64,000 bases of DNA from Tillus elongatus (taxonomy: Eukaryota; Arthropoda; Insecta; Coleoptera; Cleridae): NCBI GenBank assembly GCA_964006375.1, contig OZ023265.1, forward strand, positions 116,387,858-116,451,857, written 5' to 3'. This document shows positions 53,657-64,000 of the stretch, one piece after another. Below the pieces are notes generated by a model that had not been told where the DNA came from, made no database searches, and saw nothing but the letters and a program-made list of their open reading frames with translations. The first letter of the stretch is position 1. Every line of letters begins with the position of its first letter. The position numbers and the translations under genes are program-made.

Positions 53657-56599
<2,943 letters not shown>

Positions 56600-56860
56600 A
56601 TTTTATAAGTCGATGAGCGATAACGCAGCAAGCAGCAGCGTTCTGCTGAACCCGTCGAGAGATTTTTGTTACGGTATAATTATAAAGTGCAGTTAAAGTA
56701 GATTATGTGTCCGAAAATGTTTGCCAAAAAGACAAAGTGTAAGTGAATAAGTGAGCAGTGTAAAGTGAGCAGTTCCAAAAGCGAAAAGACGCTAACTTAG
56801 TGCGACAGAGACGCTTAAGCAAACCCCGCCCCGCTCGAATAAACAATTGAAAACATAAAC
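56600..56860 (+). promoter_or_regulatory. Probable 5' untranslated leader of a Jockey-type element
   Basis: The sequence before the ORF1 start is less AT-rich than the surroundings and has AGTG/AGCAG repeats (GTGAGCAGTGTAAAGTGAGC at 56750-56769). Jockey-type elements carry an internal promoter in this leader. No exact 5' boundary can be set, and the start at 56600 is an estimate. Confidence 0.45.
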
Positions 56861-58132
56861 ATGGACATGCAAATTGAGACAAATGAGATGGAAGCTCTTA
56901 AAGACGAAATCCAAGCGCTCCGCCACCAAATTGACATATTATACAGAGACGACCACGTGCTAGTGGAAGAAAATAAAAAATTAAAAAACGAACAAACGCA
57001 ACCTAAAGCAAGCCAAATTCGACCAGCCAGCCCAATTGATCATTTCCCACCACTACGGCATAAGAAAGCAAAAATCAATACAGAACCCAAAATACCAGAA
57101 AGACCGTCTGTTGTCACCGACAACCCTTATGCTCCATTGGCAAATCTAAATGAAGAACCACGACCAAGAACTGACCTACCAGAGACAAATGAAACAGTAG
57201 AGAGAGAACGAGGCATCCCACCAATAATTCTTACAGCCAAAGAAAAATGTCAGACCGTCGTCCGAGCTTACGACGATAACAATATCAAGTTTAATAAAGC
57301 CAGAAATATGAACGACGGCATTAAAATTAATCTGAACACCGAAGACGATCACAGAAACGCCACGAGACTACTAGACCACAACAAAGTAGCATATGACACT
57401 TACAAACTCAGCCATGAGAAAAACTTAAAAATCGTATTAAGAGGTCTACCAACTCACATCCCAACCACCGAAATAGAAGAAGATCTAGAAAAACAGAAAT
57501 TCACACCAATTAAAATAACACCAATGCAAAGAAAAGTAACGGAAGGTAATAACACTAAGTTAATCCCTATGCCACTAGTATTAGTCGAACTGCCACAAGA
57601 TCAATCCCATATTTATAGAATTGACGAATGTTGCCGAATGTATATAAAACCAGAACCTCTAAGAAAAAAACCCACTACCTCATAATGCCACAGATGACAA
57701 GGTTTCAACCATGCCCAAAGCGGATGTAAAGCCGAAGCAAAATGTGTTAAATGTGGAGCAAACCACGAATTCCAAGAATGCAACAAACCACCGACTACAG
57801 TCGCTAGATGCGCAAATTGTAAAGGGCCACATCCAGCAAGTTACAGAGGATGCCCTATGTTTCCTAAACCTCAACCGTCACCACGACGAGCAACCCGTTA
57901 CGTTCACCCTACCTCAAGTTACTCCAAGATAGCAGCAATGCCGACAACTTCCCAAACACTACAACGCCCCACCCCCTGGAAAGCTCAGAGCAATCAAATC
58001 ACCTCCATAACAAACACACTATCAAATATATTAAGAGAATTTGGAAAACTCAACCCAAAGAAGCCATTTAAGTCACATGTCACACATGTCGTATTTATTC
58101 CATATAACACTTCAAACATTACCTTCGTTTAA
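56861..58132 (+). pseudogene. Jockey-type ORF1 (gag-like nucleic-acid-binding protein) with two in-frame stops
   Basis: One continuous frame of 424 codons carries only two stops, TAA at 57683-57685 and TGA about ten bases later. Order: a coiled-coil-like start (residues 8-45, MEALKDEIQALRHQIDIL), a polar linker, PPIILTAKEK, and a PRE_C2HC-type domain (LKIVLRGLPTHIPTTEIEED). Then come three zinc knuckles: CHR-stop-QGFNHAQSGC, CVKCGANHEFQEC and CANCKGPHPASYRGC. The TGA stands exactly where the second Cys of knuckle one belongs, one base change from a Cys codon. Such proteins bind element RNA and carry it into the nucleus. ORF2 does not follow, and sequence after about 58060 is unlike Jockey. 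Whether it is the same family as the RT at 2955 is unknown. Confidence 0.9.
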
Positions 58133-58220
58133 CATAAATCTTTAACTCTCCTTAATTATATTCAAATTACATATCATTCTTTACAGTCCATAATTCTCAT
58201 AACGTTTTCAATTTTGTACA
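58133..58220. other. Spacer
   Basis: Short AT-rich interval between the ORF1 remnant and the foldback element. Confidence 0.4.
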
Positions 58221-59025
58221 GTAATTAGTGCAGCTTCTGCTACTTTTGTTTTTGGAGATAGGAAAAAATTAACGATTGGAAGTTGTAGAACTTTTCACAA
58301 GCTATGAGAATTGGCTTTTGTAGAAATCAAATCAACATCGCCAAATCAAAAAAAATACCTAACGTAACTTTAAAAAAATTGAACACCCTATATTATGATT
58401 GCATGGAATAGAAGTCCATTTTCTTGTGATTTCAAAAATATAATCATAGGTGATATTTAAATGAGCCATTTTAGGAATATTTCGCGTCAACCATATTGAT
58501 TCTACAATAGTAATTAATCATTACAGAAAAGTGTCCAAAGATTGCCATCCCTGAAATAAGACAGCATGGGAACCTACTGAAAATACATAACAATAGTGTC
58601 AAACTCGAATTTACTCAATCTTGTGCTAGATCACTTGTTGTTAAATTATGGTTTATACAGACGAAGAGAAATGTGAAATTAAACACATTTTTTAGGAAAA
58701 TAATTAAAATGCCATTGTTGCACAAATTGAATACCACAACTTGCATCACAATACAATATGTTTAACACAGAATATTTCTAAAATAGCTCATTCAAATATT
58801 ACCTATGATTTTTGAAATCAGAATAAAATGAACGTCCATTCTAACTAATCGTATATAGGGTGTTCTATTTAAAAAATGTGAGTATGGATAATTTTTCCGA
58901 TTTTGCGTTATTTTGGTTTTTCCAAAAGCAAATTCTCATAGCTTGTGAAAAGTTGTACAACTTTCATTTGAAAAGTTTATTTCTATCTCAAAAAACAAAA
59001 GTAGCAAAAGCTGCAGTAATTATAA
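58221..59025. mobile_element. Foldback element with ~260-bp arms
   Basis: The left arm GTAATTAGTGCAGCTTCTGC pairs with the complement of the right end, ATAATTACTGCAGCTTTTGC. The pairing continues: AACTTTTCACAAGCTATGAG with CTCATAGCTTGTGAAAAGTT; AACACCCTATA with TATAGGGTGTT; ATCATAGGTGATATTTAAAT with TTCAAATATTACCTATGAT. A ~290-bp unpaired centre has no coding motif. The arms are diverged by perhaps 15-20%, so the element is old. The superfamily is not clear. Confidence 0.85.
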
Positions 59026-60109
59026 GGAACAGAGCCTGTACATACTCCAAATAAAATTACCAAAAACGATTTGCGTCTACAGTCGCTTCAAAAATTTTGC
59101 CCGAATCTTGTTATTATTATTGTATCCATTGCTGCAGACATGTCTTCAACCACTCTTTGTTCCAGACTTAGCTTTGAAATTTCAATTAATCCATATTGAT
59201 TACCAAATACCATTATTAAATACAAATCTTCTATGTAAACTATAATGTTATGATTTATAATAAAGTTTAGTGGCCACATTACTTACGTAATTAATTAGGC
59301 AGTATATTGATAAAAAATGCTGTCAGAATACTAGTACATTGAAATGATATTATCATTTACATTAAGTGACGAAACAAAATGATATAAATTTTCACTTATT
59401 TATTAATATGATAAAAATAAGTGAGCAAAATGGGATCTAAACTGAAAAAGAATATTGATCTGCTTAGAATTTAGAGCAACATTTGCATCGAATCACCAGG
59501 TGACTATAACTAACAAACAAATCATTAGAACAGGTAATCATATGAGTAAGATTTCTTCAAAACGCAAATTCTCACCTTCAAATTTTGGAGAAAAAAATCA
59601 AGAGAAAAATTTACAAGTTCGGAGAAGAAGCGGCAGCAACATTGTAAAAGGATTAGTGATAACTAATAAATAAAACACCGTATGTAAATGCATATAGTAA
59701 ATTTGCATATCTCTACCAAGGTGGTACCGAAGGTGCCGATAAAATTCTGATGCGGTTTTATTTTTAGAAGTTTTCAAAGAACGGTAATAGGTTCGCGAAA
59801 ACATTTAAAAATGTTATCTTATGATTTAATATTGCCCAACATTTATTAGTATCTGTGTAAAAATACAATGTGACCTATAACAAACAAAAGTAGAAAATGT
59901 AACCAGCTTTAAAGGCAATAATATCTACTTAGTTTTGTATAATATTTAACACATGGTGTTTCAGAAAACCTCATTTTTAACCTATATATGACACTATTAT
60001 AAAATAGTGTCATAAGTTATTCGCTTTTGAAATCACTATCGTCACAGTCGATGTCGCCAGGACGTCGCAACCATGATTATCTGCCCCAAGCAGCAGTTTT
60101 CATTACGTA
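59026..60109. other. No gene
   Basis: AT-rich, no recognised motif in any frame. Confidence 0.4.
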
Positions 60110-60399
60110 ACTTTATCACTTCAATAACTAGGCCAGGTTTTTTAGAAGCTTGGTTTGCCTAATCTCCTCTTCAGGCTCCCTCAAATATTGTTATCAAAGA
60201 TGGCTATGGTCTCAAAACATGACCCACAAATTTTGCGTTTTTCTAACAATGTATTTTAACAAGAATACTTCTTCTCTTACCTCTCCTAGCATGTGTTTAG
60301 TTCCCTTTCTATTGGTGTCTGTCATTTTTATCCATCCCCATAATTAAAAAGCTCGTATTCTCTATATGGCCCGCTTATCCAAAGTCCAGCTTTTCATCC

Positions 60400-60405
<6 letters not shown>
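60110..60405 (-). pseudogene. RTE-like retrotransposon C-terminal fragment
   Basis: Plus-strand landmarks AGGCCAGGTTTTTTAGAAGC, CACAAATTTTGCGTTTTTC, CCCTTTCTATTGGTGTCTG and CAAAGTCCAGCTTTTCATCC follow the order of 27040-27340. Read on the minus strand it is a fourth copy of the same tail. The (TA)n array replaces the sequence beyond CATACAT. Confidence 0.45.

Positions 60406-60408
<3 letters not shown>

Positions 60409-60481
<73 letters not shown>
60409..60481. repeat. (TA)n microsatellite
   Basis: About 73 bp of TA between the RTE-like tail and a Penelope-type module. Confidence 0.97.
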
Positions 60482-60486
<5 letters not shown>

Positions 60487-60708
60487 CATACTTGGTTCTC
60501 GGGTTGAATCGCGTCCAGAATTTATGAAAACTCGACGTTTCGGCTCCTGTTTTGGAGCCATTTTCAAGAGGTAAAGGAAGTATGTAAGGACACTCTAAGG
60601 CCCCAATCTGCCTACTCCTTAGAGCGGTGGATGAAGGTGGGTTGGGTTGGTTTCAAGAGGCAAAGGAAATATGTAAGGACACTCTAAGGCCTCAATCTGC
60701 CTACTCCT
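60482..60708 (-). repeat. Penelope-type module of a second family, with a 57-bp direct repeat
   Basis: Read on the minus strand, AAATGGCTCC, a loop, GGAGCC and GAAACGTCGAG form a stem followed by the GAAAC box and a self-complementary segment. This is the layout of hammerhead-like modules in Penelope-like elements, but the CTGATGA box is decayed (TTGAAAA). Next to it, TTCAAGAGGTAAAGGAAGTA to CTACTCCT (60563-60619) is repeated at 60652-60708. Confidence 0.55.
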
Positions 60709-60984
60709 GAAAAGTGAAAAAAATGTGAGAAGAAACATAAAATGTGCCTGGAAAAACTGGTCCGATTTTCCTGGCCAACAAACCTCTTCCATATAGGAGT
60801 ATATTTGTTACCCACCGGCCACGATATAATTATGCGCAAAAAGCTTTTCGACCAAACTTCCAAAAGAAAAAAACCTGGATTTGTGTTCTAGGAAGCCCAT
60901 TTCGCGCTTAAATTCAGAGGTCGCTCTCCTCATTAGGAAAATTTTCTTCGAAAATTCACTAACATCAAAAATAAAATAAAATTT
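60709..60984. repeat. Degenerate foldback/block-B fragments
   Basis: AACTGGTCCGATTTTCCTGG and TTGTGTTCTAGGAAGCCCAT are motifs of the foldback right half and of the block-B-type repeats, in reverse orientation. Neither has a recognisable end. Confidence 0.45.
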
Positions 60985-61640
60985 TTATCACCAACGACCT
61001 ATGGGCCATCCTGTAGTTGTCAAAATATTTTATATGATGCAACTCAAGACACACAATAATTAACATAATATTACAATGTTTTCTCCTATCTTTTATAATA
61101 ACGGGTATATTGAGCTTTGCGGTAGAAATGCGTCACCCTGTATATATGTAACAAGATAAACACTGAAACCAGCTCCGGATATGTGTTATAGAGGGCCTAG
61201 TTCGCGCTCACGTGAAGAAATGTTTTGACAATTCAAAAGTCGCGGTCTCCACAATAGCAAATATATTTTGGGAAAATTTGCTAAAAATTATGGAACCACA
61301 AATTATATAACTAAAACTGTTTCCAAAGCATCAGATAAAGGGTCTATTTAAATTGAATTTTCTGCAAATATCTTAGTAAAATAAGGCACAATGATGGTTG
61401 AAGATGAAACTTAAGGCTTTTTAAAACACGTTTCTTGTGACATTTTCTCTACATAACCCTTATTGATTTCAGGTTCTTTGGCTAAATGTTGGCACTTCTG
61501 ACCTTTTAAATCGTGACGTTGACGTTTTAAGAAGAAAAACTCTAAAATTTTCAAAGTAACATTTCTGGCATTTCTTAACCCTTTTGCCCGAAAATAACTT
61601 AATCTTGGTCTATAATATACAATAGATTGTGTTATACACA
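60985..61640 (-). repeat. Block B of the composite repeat, reversed copy
   Basis: On the minus strand the order TTTTAAAACGTCAACGT-type motif, peptide, GGTGACGCATTTC and block end matches 29830-30536. The minus-strand frame reads LKRQRHDLKGQKCQHLAKEP and YVEKMSQETCFKKP, a diverged version of the shared peptide. Unlike the other three loci, no foldback unit adjoins it. Confidence 0.65.
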
Positions 61641-61778
61641 CAACATATTATGGTTTTCTGCATTTCTCTGGTCATCAGTGGCACCCAATTTCTTTTTAAA
61701 TTTTAGTTATTGAACATTTAACTTAGGGGCCTAAATTTTGGAACATAGTAAACTTGGCTGCCATAGCTTTATTATTTC

Positions 61779-61781
<3 letters not shown>

Positions 61782-61859
<78 letters not shown>

Positions 61860-62050
61860 GAAAGACAGCTCAAAATTCCAGGAAAAACTGGTGCGTTATT
61901 CCTGGTTAACGAACCTGATCTGACCTGACTTGACCTGACCCCGAATATGTGTTCTAGGAGGCCTAGTGCCCGCTTATTTGAAGATATTTTTTCAAAAGTC
62001 GCGATCTTCTCATTAGTGAATTTTTTAAAGAAAATTCACTCATATAAGAA
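61782..62050. repeat. (TA)n array and block-B-type flank
   Basis: TA repeats at 61782-61857 are followed by TTCGAAAGACAGCTCAAAAT and by GACCCCGAATATGTGTTCTA, GGAGGCCTAGTGCCCG at 61940-61975, matching 42860-42903. GACCTGACTTGACCTGACC near 61921 is a short tandem repeat. Confidence 0.7.
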
Positions 62051-62252
62051 TTAGGCTAAGAAATGAACAAATATTTATTTCAACTAAAAATGGAACCACG
62101 TTCGGAAAGAGAAAAATACTTGGTAGTTATTTGCCTTACGAACCTTTGCACGATTCTTATGAAATTTTGTATGTTTTACTTTTGGAGTAATTTGAATTTT
62201 TTTGGAGGAAAAGCGCAAGTTCTACTCACATTTGCGACATGTTTTGGAGCTT

Positions 62253-62560
62253 ATTTTACGACATAAAAGACCTGGCTGGCGCAGTTACAGCAGAATCCTA
62301 CCCAACTAACCTTCCTGACCTGCCCTGATATCAGTTTGCCTAATTAAAAGTTAAAAGAAGGAAAATCATGAAAAGGTAAAAGAAGGGAAACATGAGGTTA
62401 TGTACACATGCTCACATGACCTTGATGTACGGTAGGGCGCGGATTTCTTTTTTCAACTTTTAATCAGACAAACTGATGTCAGAGCAGACCAGAAGGGTTG
62501 GTTGGGAAGGATTCTGATTAAACTGCAACTCGGGCAGGTCTTTTATGTCGTAAAACGACA
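62253..62560. mobile_element. Foldback element with ~108-bp arms
   Basis: The left arm (62253-62360) starts TTTTACGACATAAAAGACCT and ends CAGTTTGCCTAATTAAAAGT. The right arm (62448-62560) is its complement: ACTTTTAATCAGACAAACTG to AGGTCTTTTATGTCGTAAAA. Identity is roughly 80%. The ~87-bp centre is unpaired. No coding motif was found. The minus-strand frame here is a shadow of the arm. Confidence 0.85.
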
Positions 62561-62764
62561 AAAAAAATCTTTGTTCGATTACAGCGACTGCGGCGATACA
62601 CTCGTCTAAGTTAACGTTGACATATAGAACCAACTTCATGTTATACATTTTGCAGTCTGACACTATTGCAAGAAGCAGATGTTAGTATTAAAATTTTTCA
62701 AAAATGTAACGTAGAAACCATGAAGTGGATATGTTTAGTGAAATATGGCACTAAAGATTGCATG

Positions 62765-63119
62765 GGAGCCTCGGTGGTACAGGGGTAAGAACGTGTGCCT
62801 TTGAAGAGAATGGTACTGGGATCGATTCCCAAGGTTTCCCTTTCACTTGTTCAGTATAAAATGTAGTAAATTAACATCAACCGAAATAAGGGCATTGTAT
62901 TTGAGCAAGTTGAATGTCTGCACGTTCCGTTCTTCGTAAGGGGCGTAAAACCGTCGGTCCCGTGTCCATGCGATGTTGGGCACGTTAACGATCTCTACTC
63001 TCCTTACAGAAAAGCAGGGGTTCGGAAAAATTTGCGGGATAGCGAGGTAAAACTGCTTCCTGGTGCCGGTGATTGGCCATAGTCGCGGAAATAGGCAGAC
63101 GTTAAATTTAAAGAAAAGC
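62765..63119 (+). mobile_element. SINE, full length
   Basis: The head GAGCCTCGGTGGTACAGGGG carries the A box. The B box is slightly changed (GGATCGATTCC). The 3' part ends AGGCAGACGTTAAATTTAAA, without the AC tail. ATTGCATG (62757-62764) and ATTACATG (63120-63127) flank it, a target duplication with one change. Confidence 0.88.
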
Positions 63120-63463
63120 ATTACATGAGTATATTTATTTCGGTCATGTGAAGCGAGTTACCGGTGCTCCAAAACACGTCGCAAAACTGAATAAAACTTT
63201 TCCTACTTTTCCTACAAACAAATGTAAATAGGTCCAAAATGTTGCTTCTGCCTTTATCTTTATTGTGTTTTTCATCATCTACACCCTAAAACACGCCTGT
63301 ATACAAAATTTTATAAGAATCGTTCAAGAGTGCGGAAAGTAAATGATTACCAAATATTTTAATGTTAAATAATATTAAGGTACTTTTTGGGAGCGGTAAA
63401 CCATAATAAGTAAAATAGGCTAAGAACTAAGACACAACAATTTCCTATTTTATAGTTTGTATG
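63120..63463. other. No gene
   Basis: AT-rich spacer between two SINE sequences. No recognised motif. Confidence 0.4.
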
Positions 63464-63658
63464 TAATATGTGTGCGTGTTTTGTTTCTTGAACGTCGGCC
63501 TATTTCCGCGACTATGGCCAAACACCGACGCCAGGGAGCAGTTTCACCTCACTATTCTGGAAATTTTGCCGAACCCTTGCCTTTCTGTAAGGAGGGTAGG
63601 GATCTTTAACGTGCCCAACATCGCATGGACACAGGACCGAGGGCTTTACGCCCCAACC
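63464..63658 (-). mobile_element. SINE, 3' half only
   Basis: On the minus strand only the part from GGGGCGTAAAGC through AATAGGCCGACGTTC and the AC-rich tail is present. The tRNA-like head is missing, and 24 bases separate the break from the start of the next foldback copy. 5' truncation on insertion or later loss are both possible. Confidence 0.85.
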
Positions 63659-63681
63659 GCCAATTCCATTTATAAAAAAAA

Positions 63682-63995
63682 TCCTGGACGCAGCAGGTGC
63701 GTTATGGTAGTGAATTTTCATAAAAATGTTTTTAATAGCAAATATGTGTTTTTTTCAGAAAGCAGGCATCAAATTTGGTTACCAGTATAACCTATATAGT
63801 AAAAACAATGTGCCATGTTTCATCAAAATAACTTTATTGTTTGAAAACGTACAGAAATTTCCGAAAGTAAACTTAAAATGTAACCGAAAAAATCCGTTTC
63901 TTGGTCAACCTTATAGGTTAATAGCAAATTGAGCTTTTCAAATATGAAGCATTTAATCAAAATTCGCTACCATAACGCACTTGCTGCGTCCAGAA
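63682..63995. mobile_element. Short foldback element (~310 bp)
   Basis: The ends are CCTGGACGCAGCAGGTGCGT and ACGCACTTGCTGCGTCCAGA, with A-run and T-rich flanks. The inverted match extends inward (TTATGGTAGTGAATTTTCAT against the complement of AAAATTCGCTACCATAA). The interior (TTGGTTACCAGTATAACC) is the same as in 41525-41822. This is the cleanest pair of ends in the window. Confidence 0.88.
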
Positions 63996-64000
63996 TTTCT

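Overview
This window looks like gene-poor, AT-rich animal nuclear DNA, most likely from an insect or another arthropod. I found no convincing host gene. The evidence is the transposon content: Jockey-, R1- and RTE-like non-LTR retrotransposons, Penelope-like elements, Tc1/mariner (including a DD41D-type copy), PIF/Harbinger, a Crypton-like tyrosine recombinase and a tRNA-derived SINE. There are also about twelve long (TA)n arrays. The species cannot be named from the sequence alone. Nearly every long open frame across the (TA)n/(TG)n arrays, and every frame over the SINE copies, is an artefact.

Layout. 1-4.2 kb: decayed RTE tail, SINE piece, Jockey reverse transcriptase. 4.2-4.8 kb: a palindromic Penelope-type terminal module with a hammerhead-like motif, then a compound microsatellite. 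8.15-10.2 kb: a nested stack in which an R1-like remnant is split by a PIF/Harbinger element (TAA target duplication), which was itself hit by a 5'-truncated Jockey copy (GAACTAA duplication). 10.6-11 kb: RTE reverse transcriptase fragment. 14.9-16.1 kb: mariner-like transposase pseudogene. 19.6-21.6 kb: Penelope-like element with a GIY-YIG nuclease, inverted terminal modules and a SINE inserted in its coding part. 24.8-26.2, 29.6-30.8 and 41.5-42.8 kb: copies of a composite repeat made of a conserved ~700-bp block joined to a foldback element. 27.6-28.7 kb: the only intact gene, a 374-residue tyrosine recombinase.

34.5-46.9 kb: Penelope, RNase H and mariner remnants plus three SINEs. 48.9-49.5 kb: three 158-bp tandem units. 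53.5 kb: a 116-bp hairpin element with 11-bp flanking repeats. 56.6-58.1 kb: a Jockey-type ORF1 (gag-like) with three zinc knuckles, broken by two in-frame stops. 58.2-59.0 and 62.3-62.6 kb: foldback elements. 62.8-64.0 kb: SINE copies and a final foldback copy running to the window edge.

The sequences form layers of insertion rather than a pathway. Target-site duplications let the order of events be read at several loci. The most interesting candidates are the foldback family with a microsatellite core and its attached block carrying a conserved peptide, the hammerhead-like palindromic modules, and the intact recombinase with a repeated 16-bp sequence just past its 3' end.
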